Positions 10,683 to 19,167 of a DNA stretch of 64,000 nucleotides are shown one piece after another. The notes beneath the pieces are model-generated. The model searched no databases and had not been told where the DNA came from. It saw nothing but the letters and a program-made list of their open reading frames with translations. Positions within the stretch are counted from its first letter, which is position 1. Each line of letters begins with the position of its first letter. The stretch comes from Elusimicrobiota bacterium (GTDB taxonomy: Bacteria; Elusimicrobiota; Elusimicrobia; FEN-1173). Made by a program: the position numbers and the translations under genes. The stretch covers positions 39,456-103,455 of the forward strand of contig JADJZR010000015.1 in NCBI GenBank assembly GCA_016715645.1, read 5' to 3'.

Positions 10683-11066
10683 CTATTTGGCCGGCGTTTC
10701 CCCCAACAGTTCGCTGATTCGCGCGGCCACGTCTTCCAAGTTAAAGGGTTTCGGAATATACACGTCCGCCCCCACCGACAAACCTCGTTGCACGTTTTCT
10801 TTATCCGCCAAGGACGTCAACATGATGACCTTCGGCATGGGGATGTCGTGGCGGTCCATGGCCAGGGTGTTGACCAGCTTGAACCCGTTCATGCGGGGCA
10901 TCATGATGTCCACAATCATCAGGTCGGGTTTGACCTTCACGGCCATCTCCAAGGCTTCCTGACCGTCCCGGGCCAAAGAGACCTCGTAACCCAGCCCGCT
11001 CAAAAATACCGAAAGAAGTCCCAAAATGTTGTTGTCATCCTCGGCAATCAGTATTTTTGAAGCCAT
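10683..11066 (-). CDS. Single-domain response regulator (REC only)
   Basis: 127 residues, one CheY-like receiver and nothing else. Acidic pair D10/D11, phospho-acceptor D53 in IVDIMMPRMNGF, T84/S85 switch position and K106 in YIPKPF are all present, so it should be phosphorylated. With no output domain it must act by protein contact. It has its own near-consensus promoter and is followed by the FtsH-like gene. The hybrid REC-kinase encoded divergently is a plausible partner but this is inferred from position only. Confidence 0.9.
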   Translation of the reverse strand: MASKILIAEDDNNILGLLSVFLSGLGYEVSLARDGQEALEMAVKVKPDLMIVDIMMPRMNGFKLVNTLAMDRHDIPMPKVIMLTSLADKENVQRGLSVGADVYIPKPFNLEDVAARISELLGETPAK

Positions 11067-11151
11067 ACCGCCCCCTTATAAGAATTCAGTATTTTTGGCC
11101 CCGGCCGGACCCGGCCAAAAACGGGAATTTCCGACGAAGGGAAGAAGGTAT

Positions 11152-11180
11152 ATTATAAACCCCAAACGGGGTTCCGTCAA
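11152..11180 (-). promoter_or_regulatory. Sigma-70-like promoter for the response regulator/FtsH-like genes, with palindromic spacer
   Basis: On the minus strand, TTGACG (11180-11175), a 17-base spacer and a perfect TATAAT (11157-11152). The spacer contains an inverted repeat AACCCC-AAAC-GGGGTT (11158-11173), placed where a bound regulator would block or modulate RNA polymerase. The -10 box is about 85 bases upstream of the ATG at 11066. Confidence 0.65.
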
Positions 11181-11267
11181 GACCAAATTGGCCGTTTGGG
11201 CTTTGGCCGATCCAGTTCAATCAAATTCCCCTTGATCTTTTGCTCTCTTCCCATTACTCTATGGGAT

Positions 11268-12425
11268 ATGAGAGACACCGATTCCCCTGGAAAGATCCTG
11301 GTGGTGGATGACGAACCGCCTTTGCTCGATCTTCTGGTCGACTTGCTGGCCGAGGACGGGTACGAAGTTCACGGCGTGTCCAGCGGTGAAACCGCCCTGC
11401 AAGCCGCCCGGTTGGCCACTTACCAGGTCGCTCTGCTGGACTATTCGTTGGGCGACATGACGGGCCTGACCCTGGCCAAAGAACTTCGCCACGTTAATGA
11501 AGACATCAACGTCATTCTCATGACCGCCCACGCCAGCCTCGACATGGCCGTCAAGGCCATTCAAGCCGACGTCTATGATTATCTGATTAAACCCATCGAC
11601 ACCAACCACCTGAAACGGTCCCTGGACAACGCGTTGGAAAAAAATCGACTGATCGTCGAAAACAAACGTCTCCTGGAAACCCTAAAAAAAACCAACGCCG
11701 AACTGGTGCGTTTGGGCGACATCAAGTCGCGATTTTTGTCCATTGTGTCCCACGATTTGCGCTCGCCGCTCACATCCATTCGGGGCTACGCCCAACTTCT
11801 TTTATTGAAAGAGAGCGCGCCGGAGCAAAATCAGAAGTTTCTTAACATCATTGTGTCTCAGTCCGACCATTTGGGCGGGCTGATCAGCGACCTGATGGAC
11901 GTGGCCAGCATCGAAGCGGGAAAACTCCGCGTGGAAAAGGTCCCCGCCGTGATCACCGACATTTTGTCGGCCGTGGAATCGCGCATGGTGGCCTTGGCGG
12001 CGCCCCGGAAAATTCGATTTGAAACGGCGGTCCAAAAAACCGAGTTTCCCCCCATTGCTCTCGACAAAAAACGGATCGACCAGGTGCTCACCAACCTCAT
12101 CGGCAACGCTTTCAAACACACGCCCCCGGATGGGCGGGTCACGGTGTCTTTGATTCGAAACTCCGACCACTTCCGAGTGGATGTGATCGATACGGGAGAA
12201 GGAATCCCCTCGGACGCGTTGCCCCACATTTTTGACGAATTTTTTCAGGCCGAAGCCCACGCCTCCAAAAAAGACGGTCTGGGTTTGGGCCTAACGATCG
12301 CCCGGGAAATTGTTCATGCTCACGGGGGCGAAATCCACGCCGAATCCCCGGGCGTCGACCAAGGCGCCAGGTTTTGGTTTACCCTTCCTACGACGATCGC
12401 CGTCGAGCGGGAACCGGTTGTTTAA
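11268..12425 (+). CDS. Soluble REC-histidine kinase hybrid
   Basis: 385 residues from ATG at 11268; the frame is open further upstream but that part does not look coding. A receiver comes first (D58 in LLDYSLGDMTG, K108 in YLIKPI), then a coiled linker, a HisKA dimerisation domain with H162 in SIVSHDLRSPL, and an ATPase domain with N, G1 (DTGEGIP) and G2 (GLGLGLTIA) boxes. There is no membrane segment, so the input is the receiver itself: it is probably phosphorylated by another kinase or acts in a phosphorelay. The 3' end overlaps the convergent TPR gene by 38 bases. Confidence 0.9.
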   Translation: MRDTDSPGKILVVDDEPPLLDLLVDLLAEDGYEVHGVSSGETALQAARLATYQVALLDYSLGDMTGLTLAKELRHVNEDINVILMTAHASLDMAVKAIQADVYDYLIKPIDTNHLKRSLDNALEKNRLIVENKRLLETLKKTNAELVRLGDIKSRFLSIVSHDLRSPLTSIRGYAQLLLLKESAPEQNQKFLNIIVSQSDHLGGLISDLMDVASIEAGKLRVEKVPAVITDILSAVESRMVALAAPRKIRFETAVQKTEFPPIALDKKRIDQVLTNLIGNAFKHTPPDGRVTVSLIRNSDHFRVDVIDTGEGIPSDALPHIFDEFFQAEAHASKKDGLGLGLTIAREIVHAHGGEIHAESPGVDQGARFWFTLPTTIAVEREPVV

Positions 12426-13320
12426 GGCGGCGCAGGCGCGCCCGGGCGTCGCGGTGGGTGGGGTCTAAAGCCAGCGCCTTGGTCCAATAGCTTACGGCCA
12501 AATCTGTTTTTTTGAGCGTTTCGGCGGCTGTCGCAAGGGCCAGGCACACGTCCAGGGTTTCTCCCTGCAATTCCCGCTCTTTTTCATATTCCGACAAGGC
12601 CCTCGCGGCGTTGCCCGATCCCAAATAAAGGTCCCCCAATAATCGATGCCCGCCCGCCGGCATGGGTTTTCCGGAAACCAAAAAAGGGTTGAGCGCCGCC
12701 AGACCGTCGGCCCAATTCTTTTTGTCTCGGTAGGCCATGGCCAAGTTGTAGGAAACCAGGGGATCCCCCGGCCGGGATTTCAAAACCAGACGGTAATGCT
12801 CGATGCTTCGGTCCACCTCGTCCAACCGATAAAGCGTGTTGGCCAATCGCAGTCGGGTTTCCAGATCGTCGGGACGGTGGCGAAGAAACTTTTCGTATTC
12901 AACCACCGCGTAATCCGGGAGGCCTTGGGCTTCGTATAACACGCCCGCGTAATAAAAAAGCCGTTCGTCCAGAACCCCTAAATCCCGGGCCCGTTCCAAA
13001 GATTCCAGAGCCTTCACAGGGGCTCCTTCTTCGAAATAAATGATGGCTAAATTGAGGAGAGCCTGCGCGTCGTCGGCACGAACCGACAGGGCCGACAACG
13101 CCGCCTCTTTGTCGGCGGCCAACACCAAGGCGGACCGAAATTCGGACGGTTGGCGCGGAAACGGGGGCGGTGGCGGCCCCGGACGGTATAACCGCTGAAC
13201 AGCCCAACCTCCCGCCAACGCGCTGGCCACGATCAGGAGCGAAAAACCATCCACCACCCAACGCCCCCCGCGAGCCCGGAAACCGCCGTCGTTATTCGCT
13301 ACGATGGTAGAGGCGCCCAT
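12388..13320 (-). CDS. Membrane-anchored TPR-repeat protein
   Basis: 310 residues. A single hydrophobic segment (about 24-40, FSLLIVASALAGGWAV) anchors it, followed by a proline-rich linker (GPPPPPFP) and at least five TPR-like helical pairs with spacing near 34 residues (for example DPLVSYNLAMAYRDKKNWAD). TPR domains mediate protein contacts; no specific role is visible. It lies just downstream of rpsA on the same strand, separated by 15 bases, and its end overlaps the kinase gene convergently. Confidence 0.75.
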   Translation of the reverse strand: MGASTIVANNDGGFRARGGRWVVDGFSLLIVASALAGGWAVQRLYRPGPPPPPFPRQPSEFRSALVLAADKEAALSALSVRADDAQALLNLAIIYFEEGAPVKALESLERARDLGVLDERLFYYAGVLYEAQGLPDYAVVEYEKFLRHRPDDLETRLRLANTLYRLDEVDRSIEHYRLVLKSRPGDPLVSYNLAMAYRDKKNWADGLAALNPFLVSGKPMPAGGHRLLGDLYLGSGNAARALSEYEKERELQGETLDVCLALATAAETLKKTDLAVSYWTKALALDPTHRDARARLRRLKQPVPARRRSS

Positions 13321-13335
13321 GTGGGGCGGTTAAGG

Positions 13336-15072
13336 TTATTGGGCCGATTCGGTCGGGGGTTCTTCCGATCCCCAGCCCATCACGTCGCCCAACGAAACGC
13401 CTTCCCCGGTGGCCTTGTATTGTTTCAACAAGCGCTTTTCTTCTTTACGCTGGTATTTGCTAATGGATAAATCGATCCGCCGTTTTTTGCGGTCGTTTTT
13501 GATCACCTGGGCCGTCACCGTGTCGCCCACGCTGAGCGCCTGGGACGGGTGATCCAACCGCGTCTCGGCCCCGATTTCACTGATATGAACATACCCTTCT
13601 ATATCGGGAGCCAACTCAACAAAAACACCGCTGTCAGACAAACGAACGACTTTTGCGTCCACAACGGCGCCCACGGTGAACGCGGCATACGGATCTTCCT
13701 TGAGCTGTTTGAGGCCCAACGACATTTTTTCCGCCGACGGGTTGACCTCCAGAACCACGGTCTCCACTTCCTGGCCCACGGACAGCACTTCTTTGGGGTG
13801 AGAATAGGTTTTGGTCCAGGACAAATCTTGAACACGAATCAGCCCCTCGATCCCCGACGACAACCGGACAAAAGCCCCCACAGGCAACATATGCGTCACC
13901 ACCCCGGTGACCCGGGTGCCCGGCCGGAACTGGCGGGCGGTTTCCACCCACGGGTTTTCGCCGGCCCGTTTAAGGCTCAAAGCCAATTTTTCTTCAGCCT
14001 TGTTGATGGTGAGCACATACACACACACCTCGTCGCCCACCTTGACCACGTTTTTGGGTTTAACCCCGCGCTCTTTCCAGGAAAACTCGGATTGATGAAT
14101 CAATCCCTCGATTCCGGGGGCCATTTCAACAAACGCGCCGAAATCGGTGACGCTCGTCACCTTGCCCTTTTGAATGGACCCTAAAGGGCAAACGGTATCG
14201 ATGCTGTCCCACGGTTTGGGTAACAACTGTTTGCGCCCCAACCCGATTTTGCCCGTGGCTGAATCGAATTTCAAAATCTTGACGTCGATCGAATCCCCGA
14301 CCTTCAAAACGTCGGACAGTTTGCCCACCCACCCCCAGGACACATCAGTGATTCGCAACAGGCCTTCCACACCCCCGATGTCCACAAAGGCCCCAAACGC
14401 CGTTAAACTGGTCACCGTTCCTTTCACCGCCTGGCCCACTTCCAACGTTTTTAAGGTGGCCTCACGCTTGGCGGCGACTTCCTTGTCCAGTACCCGTCGG
14501 CGAGACACCACCACGTTGCCCTTTTGCGAGTCCATTTCGATCACCATCACCCGAACCTTTTTGCCCACCCAAGGAGAAACATCATTAACGGGTCGGCGAT
14601 CGATTTGCGAGGCCGGCAGAAAAGCGTCCATCCCCACATCCACCACCAAGCCGCCTTTCACCGCGCGAACGACGTTGGCTTCCAAATCCAGCCCCTTGAC
14701 GCGGGCGTCCGTGAGTTTGTTCCAGCTGGCCCGTTCCCGGGCTTCCTTAAACGAAACCACCGGTCCTTCCGGTCCCGACGCGCGTTTAATCAGGACGGGA
14801 AACGTATCCCCCGCCACGGGCGGTTTGGGCAACGAACGGAACTCGGCCAAGGGAATAAGCGCTTCAACTTTCAAGCCCACATCCACCAAAACGCCCGCCG
14901 CTCCCACGTCCACCACGTAGGCGTTGACGAGGCCTCCGCTCTGAAGAGGCGGCGCCTCGGCCTCTTTCAGAAGTTCCTCCATGCTCATTTCTTCAACAAC
15001 GGGGGCATCGCTCGTCACGGGAGCTCTCCTTGGGGAAACCGGTTCATTCTCCGGATTCAAATTGGTATCCAT
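13336..15072 (-). CDS. rpsA: 30S ribosomal protein S1
   Basis: 578 residues with six S1/OB repeats, the normal count for a long bacterial S1. Typical repeat cores are seen: GKVTSVTDFGAFVEMAPGIE and GTVTSLTAFGAFVDIGGVE. The N-terminal two repeats are more divergent, as expected for the ribosome-binding part. S1 binds mRNA on the small subunit and helps load leaders lacking strong Shine-Dalgarno sequences. The C-terminal tail is acidic/serine-rich. Confidence 0.93.
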   Translation of the reverse strand: MDTNLNPENEPVSPRRAPVTSDAPVVEEMSMEELLKEAEAPPLQSGGLVNAYVVDVGAAGVLVDVGLKVEALIPLAEFRSLPKPPVAGDTFPVLIKRASGPEGPVVSFKEARERASWNKLTDARVKGLDLEANVVRAVKGGLVVDVGMDAFLPASQIDRRPVNDVSPWVGKKVRVMVIEMDSQKGNVVVSRRRVLDKEVAAKREATLKTLEVGQAVKGTVTSLTAFGAFVDIGGVEGLLRITDVSWGWVGKLSDVLKVGDSIDVKILKFDSATGKIGLGRKQLLPKPWDSIDTVCPLGSIQKGKVTSVTDFGAFVEMAPGIEGLIHQSEFSWKERGVKPKNVVKVGDEVCVYVLTINKAEEKLALSLKRAGENPWVETARQFRPGTRVTGVVTHMLPVGAFVRLSSGIEGLIRVQDLSWTKTYSHPKEVLSVGQEVETVVLEVNPSAEKMSLGLKQLKEDPYAAFTVGAVVDAKVVRLSDSGVFVELAPDIEGYVHISEIGAETRLDHPSQALSVGDTVTAQVIKNDRKKRRIDLSISKYQRKEEKRLLKQYKATGEGVSLGDVMGWGSEEPPTESAQ

Positions 15073-15114
15073 GGGCTAAGGTTAACACATTCCGTCGGAA
15101 CCGTAAAGCGGGCC

Positions 15115-15143
15115 TTGACAAAAATCAGTTGGGGCAGAACAAT
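15115..15143 (+). promoter_or_regulatory. Candidate promoter of the HAMP-only gene
   Basis: Perfect TTGACA (15115-15120), 17-base spacer, then AACAAT (15138-15143, four of six consensus). Transcription would begin near 15150, almost on top of the first possible GTG start at 15149, so the leader is very short or the GTG at 15158 is used. Confidence 0.45.
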
Positions 15144-15148
15144 AAGGC

Positions 15149-15724
15149 GTGGAAAAAGTGAACCCTGTTCCCGAAAAAAAATACGTCCGCCGAACCACAA
15201 TCATTGATGGCTCGTTTCAGACCCGTTATGTTGTCATAACGGTCGGGTTCTTTGGCTTGGTCACCCTCTTAATCGTCATGGACCTCTACATGTTTCTCCA
15301 AGACAACGTCATGGCCAACCCCGCCCGCCCGGACTTGGCTGATATTTTCCGGCAAGCGGCTCATACGTTTTACCTTCGATTTTCCCTTTACATTGCTTCG
15401 TTGGCTTTGTTCCTTTACGTTCTTTTCCACCGCATTGCCGGCCCCGTATTTCGATTTTCTCGGTTGGCCAAAGAAGCGACGGCCGGAGACCTTTCCCAGC
15501 GGGTCCACTTAAGGAAAACCGACTCCCTTAAAGATCTTCAAAACGACCTCAACGGTTTAATGGACTCTTTGACCACGGTCGTTCGCGGCGACAAAGAAAT
15601 CATCCAAAAAGCGTTGGCGGAAATTGAAGAGATGGAAAAGAAAGACCTTCCCCCCGACGTTCGCGCCCACATGGACACCGTGCGCGCCCACATCGGCAAG
15701 CTCCTCAACCACTTCAAAATTTAG
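15149..15724 (+). CDS. HAMP-domain membrane protein without output domain
   Basis: 191 residues. TM1 (about 28-48) and TM2 (about 77-95) bracket a periplasmic stretch of some 28 residues, followed by a HAMP module starting near FHRIAGPVFRFSRLAKEA and a C-terminal coiled coil. No kinase, cyclase or chemoreceptor signalling domain follows. It should transmit an envelope signal to a partner or act as a structural membrane protein. It has a paralog at 55238-55837 with the same layout. GTG at 15149 is used; GTG at 15158 is possible. Confidence 0.75.
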   Translation: MEKVNPVPEKKYVRRTTIIDGSFQTRYVVITVGFFGLVTLLIVMDLYMFLQDNVMANPARPDLADIFRQAAHTFYLRFSLYIASLALFLYVLFHRIAGPVFRFSRLAKEATAGDLSQRVHLRKTDSLKDLQNDLNGLMDSLTTVVRGDKEIIQKALAEIEEMEKKDLPPDVRAHMDTVRAHIGKLLNHFKI

Positions 15725-15753
15725 ACAACTCTGTTCCAACCGGCGAATGCCGG

Positions 15754-16638
15754 CTACATAAACTCCTTAAGAGCCGCCTGCCAGTCCGAGTCCGAAAGAC
15801 CCAGTTTATGCGTGACCAAAGGCCCGAACTCCGCCGTCGCGGGATCTTGCTCTTCGTAAGTGGGCCGTTCCACTTGATAGAGCACCCCCAACGCGATCCG
15901 TTGATCCCAATCCAAGCTGGCCTTTAACGCCGCTTCCATACTGGTCGCGTCGTGCCCCTTTTCTTCCAGGCGATACACCCGCTCCCGAAACCAGGCATAC
16001 GTGTTCATTTTGTTGTAGGTGACGCACGGGCTAAGCACGTCCACCAGGGAAAACCCCTTGTGGGCGATGGCCTTGGTCATGATCTCAGCCAACCCGTTTG
16101 CGTCGCCGGAAAAACCCCGGGCCACAAACGACGCGCCCCCCATCAACGCAAGACCCAACGGGTTGAGGGCGTTTTCAATGTTGCCCCCGGGCGTGGATTT
16201 GGTTTTCACCGACCTGCTCGTGGTGGGCGAGGCCTGGCCGGTGGTGAGACCGTAGATTTGGTTGTTCATGACGATATAGGTCATGTTGATGTTCCGCCGA
16301 ACCGCATGGATAAAATGGCCCACGCCGATGCCGTAACCGTCTCCGTCGCCGCCCGTGGCCACAACTGTCAACGCGTGGTTGCCCAATTTCACGCCCTGGG
16401 CCACGGCCACGCCCCGGCCGTGAAGAGTGTGCATGCCATACGAGTGGATAAAACCCGGCAGGTTGGACGAACAGCCAATGCCGCTGACCACCACCAGGTC
16501 TTTGGGATTGATGTTGAGCGTGGCACAGGCCGTTTGGAGCGAGTTTAATACGCCGAAATCGCCGCACCCAGGACACCAGGTGGGCTTGATTTCGGAACGG
16601 AATTTTGATGCCGCTTGAGGGGTTGCTAATTCAATCAT
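15754..16638 (-). CDS. korB: 2-oxoacid:ferredoxin oxidoreductase, beta subunit
   Basis: 294 residues. The thiamine diphosphate binding region is plain: GDGDGYGIGVGHFIHA followed by MNNQIYGLTTGQ, and the N-terminal TWCPGCGDFGV motif is typical of the KorB/PorB family. With the alpha subunit upstream it oxidatively decarboxylates 2-oxoglutarate or a related 2-oxoacid to the acyl-CoA while reducing ferredoxin, in the cytoplasm. Separate delta/ferredoxin-like subunits are absent from the window. Kor is preferred over Por or Ior by family resemblance; the substrate is not proved. Confidence 0.88.
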   Translation of the reverse strand: MIELATPQAASKFRSEIKPTWCPGCGDFGVLNSLQTACATLNINPKDLVVVSGIGCSSNLPGFIHSYGMHTLHGRGVAVAQGVKLGNHALTVVATGGDGDGYGIGVGHFIHAVRRNINMTYIVMNNQIYGLTTGQASPTTSRSVKTKSTPGGNIENALNPLGLALMGGASFVARGFSGDANGLAEIMTKAIAHKGFSLVDVLSPCVTYNKMNTYAWFRERVYRLEEKGHDATSMEAALKASLDWDQRIALGVLYQVERPTYEEQDPATAEFGPLVTHKLGLSDSDWQAALKEFM

Positions 16639-16661
16639 GATTCGTTTCCTCCGAGGAATTT

Positions 16662-18488
16662 TTACGCGGTGACCGCGACGCGTTTAATGGGAATGTCCAA
16701 CTCTGAAGACACCAAGTACTGAATGTCCGGGGCTCCCGGCTTTAAAAGCCCCTTCACCCGCTCCAACAACGGGGAAAAATTAAAAGGTTCCCCGTCGAAC
16801 TTGCGGATGTGATGGGCCACCGTCAACCCGGTTTCCTGGCGCAACAACTTGGCGAATAGACCGGAATAATTGTTTTCCACCAATACAGCTTTCTTGATGG
16901 ACCGCCACTCTTTTGCGGCGGCTTCCGTGGGAAACGGCCAGGCCACACGGAACTGAAGATGGTTAACTTTCAACCCTTCTTTTTCGAGGGCCAACCGGAT
17001 GTTCTTTAAGGTTTTGTAAGTGGATCCCCAACCCACCAAGGTCAAATCCGCCTCGGCGGGACCCTCTTTGACGATGGACTGAAACGCCAGTTCCCGCGCC
17101 AACCCATCCATTTTACGGAACCGTTTTTTCACCATTTTCACGCGCGTGCTGGGATTGGTGAAAATATCGGAGATCAACACTCCGTCCTCATCGTGTTCGT
17201 CGGAAGCGGCCACGTGCTGGCCCCCTTCCACGCCCGGAAACACCCGGGGCGACACACCCGAAGGGGTGTCGGCGTATCTCTTGTAGTCGGGTCCAACGGA
17301 ACCCACCACCGGCCCCCGTTCGATGGGGACTTTGTTGGTCACGGCCTCGGGATCCACCGTTTCCAAATGCTCTGACAACAACAAGTCGGACAGCAAAATC
17401 ACCGGGATCTGATATTTTTCCGCCACATTTAAAGATTGAACCGTGGCGTGAAACGCGTCTTCCACCGAAATGGGGGCGAACACGGCTTTGGGATATTCCC
17501 CCTGGCCGGCCCCGAGAGCTTGAAACAGGTCCCCCTGTTCGGTTTTCGTTGGCAACCCGGTGGAAGGACCTCCCCGCTGGACCAACACAGCCACCACAGG
17601 AATTTCGGTTATTCCGGAAAGGCCCAACGCTTCTGTCATCAAAGCGAACCCGCCGCCGCTGGTTCCCGTCATGGCCCGAACGCCCGAATAGCCCGCGCCG
17701 ATGGCCATGTTAATGGAAGCGATTTCGTCCTCGCATTGTTTCATGACAATGCCGTATTTCGCCGCCCGGGGCGCGAGCCAGTGCATGATGGCCGACGCTG
17801 GCGTCATGGGGTAAGCTGAATAAAAGGTGCATCCCCCAGCCACCGCCCCCAACGCAATAGCTTGGTTGGCGCCCATCAACATCCGAGCCTTTCCATCTCC
17901 TTTAAGAACGATGTCCTTGATGGGCTGGAATTTGGATTGGGCGTATTCAAACCCTTTGCGGGCGACTTTTACGTTAAGATCGGCAATTTCAGCTTTTTTC
18001 TTGCCGAACTGGTCGCGAACCGCTTTTTCAAAAATGTCCCAGGACAACCCCATCAAATAAATAAACACGCCTGAAGCCAATGTGTTTTGCATCACCGGGT
18101 TGCGGCCAAACTCGGCCGTGAGGTCGCCCACCGGCAAGCCATACGCCACGGTCCCCGCGGGAAGCGAGGCGGCGTCCAACTTAACTTTGTCGCTGTTAAA
18201 CACGATGCCCCGTCCGACACCGGGTTGGATGGATTTAATGTGAAGATCCACGGAATCCTGGTTGAGAGCGATCAGAAGATCAAAATTGTCCCCGTGGGTA
18301 TAAACCGGCGCCGAAGCGGTTTGAAACTGATAAACCACGTGCCCCCCTCGAATAACCGACTGGTAAGAACTTTGGGCGAAATAATGGAGCCCGCTTCGAC
18401 TGCATGTTTTAGCGAGAATATCGCCAGTGGACGCAACGCCGTCCCCCGCCGCTCCCCCGATCCAAACCACCGCTGATTGTCGTTCCAT
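16662..18488 (-). CDS. korA: 2-oxoacid:ferredoxin oxidoreductase, fused gamma-alpha subunit
   Basis: 608 residues: an N-terminal gamma domain (GGAAGDGVASTGDILA, about 1-190) joined to the alpha pyrimidine-binding domain (GANQAIALGAVAGG onward) and a C-terminal domain with FRVAWPFP. This fusion is the common KorA form. ATG at 18488 is chosen over one 36 bases upstream because GGAGGTG lies 8-9 bases before it. The gene is followed 23 bases later by korB. A promoter with a palindrome lies upstream. Confidence 0.88.
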   Translation of the reverse strand: MERQSAVVWIGGAAGDGVASTGDILAKTCSRSGLHYFAQSSYQSVIRGGHVVYQFQTASAPVYTHGDNFDLLIALNQDSVDLHIKSIQPGVGRGIVFNSDKVKLDAASLPAGTVAYGLPVGDLTAEFGRNPVMQNTLASGVFIYLMGLSWDIFEKAVRDQFGKKKAEIADLNVKVARKGFEYAQSKFQPIKDIVLKGDGKARMLMGANQAIALGAVAGGCTFYSAYPMTPASAIMHWLAPRAAKYGIVMKQCEDEIASINMAIGAGYSGVRAMTGTSGGGFALMTEALGLSGITEIPVVAVLVQRGGPSTGLPTKTEQGDLFQALGAGQGEYPKAVFAPISVEDAFHATVQSLNVAEKYQIPVILLSDLLLSEHLETVDPEAVTNKVPIERGPVVGSVGPDYKRYADTPSGVSPRVFPGVEGGQHVAASDEHDEDGVLISDIFTNPSTRVKMVKKRFRKMDGLARELAFQSIVKEGPAEADLTLVGWGSTYKTLKNIRLALEKEGLKVNHLQFRVAWPFPTEAAAKEWRSIKKAVLVENNYSGLFAKLLRQETGLTVAHHIRKFDGEPFNFSPLLERVKGLLKPGAPDIQYLVSSELDIPIKRVAVTA

Positions 18489-18567
18489 ACGATTGAACAC
18501 CTCCATGGATTTAAATCCCGACAAATATTATCATATTTTTCCCAAAAAAAACAAAAATCCCCCCTCG

Positions 18568-18591
18568 TTTTGTTAAAATTATATAACAAAA
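18568..18591. promoter_or_regulatory. 8-bp inverted repeat, candidate operator
   Basis: TTTTGTTA (18568-18575), 8-base spacer, TAACAAAA (18584-18591), perfect arms. It lies between korA and a divergent gene and covers the korA -10 box, the right position for a repressor site. Confidence 0.5.
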
Positions 18592-18605
18592 GACGTCCTC
18601 GTAAA
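18578..18605 (-). promoter_or_regulatory. Candidate korAB promoter
   Basis: On the minus strand TTTACG (18605-18600), 16-base spacer, perfect TATAAT (18583-18578). Transcription would start near 18571, leaving a leader of about 80 bases before the korA ATG. Confidence 0.5.
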
Positions 18606-18657
18606 TGGTCTTTAGTTTTACCTGCCCGGGGGCGCTGGGTGAAATAAAATTGTCAAC

Positions 18658-19167
18658 GTGTTAGCCCTCAAAATTCTTGCCTCGTTTTTCAAAGCCCTTA
18701 ACGAAAAGGCTTCCCCTCGCGCCATTGCGGGCGGGTTGGCTTTGGGTGCCATTATTGGATTAACTCCAAAAGGCAGTTTTCATAACGCCGTCGTCGTAAT
18801 CCTTATTTTCCTCCTGCCTGTGAACAAGAGCGCGTCGCTGGTTTCGGCGGGGATTTTTACATTATGCTCGTACCTGGGCGACCCGCTTTTTAATGCCATC
18901 GGCGAGGCGCTGTTGACCGCGTCGGCCCTATCCCCCCTGTGGACATCCCTTTACAACACCCCGGTGATCCCTTGGACCCGGTTTAACAACACTCTGGTCC
19001 TGGGAAGCCTTCTTTTTTCCTTGTTCATTTTTTACCCGCTGTTTTGGGGAACTGTTCGGTTTGTGGCGGTGTACCGGGAACGGGTCGTGGCGGTCTCGTC
19101 CAAGTGGAAAATAGTCCAGGTTCTCCGGGTATCCAAATTTTACGCCCTCTACGAGAGCCTCTCATGA
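18658..19167 (+). CDS. TIGR03546-like small integral membrane protein
   Basis: 169 residues with several hydrophobic helices (for example IAGGLALGAIIGLTP and FHNAVVVILIFLLPV). Sequence and context match a family of uncharacterised proteins usually encoded beside TIGR03545, which is exactly what follows here. The family is known from outer-membrane-bearing bacteria and has no assigned function. GTG start at 18658. Its stop overlaps the next start as ATGA. Confidence 0.75.
   Translation: MLALKILASFFKALNEKASPRAIAGGLALGAIIGLTPKGSFHNAVVVILIFLLPVNKSASLVSAGIFTLCSYLGDPLFNAIGEALLTASALSPLWTSLYNTPVIPWTRFNNTLVLGSLLFSLFIFYPLFWGTVRFVAVYRERVVAVSSKWKIVQVLRVSKFYALYESLS

Noticed and set aside
11232..11260. 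Possible promoter TTGATC-N17-TACTCT for the REC-kinase gene
   Set aside because: The -10 match is only three of six; too weak to report as a feature.
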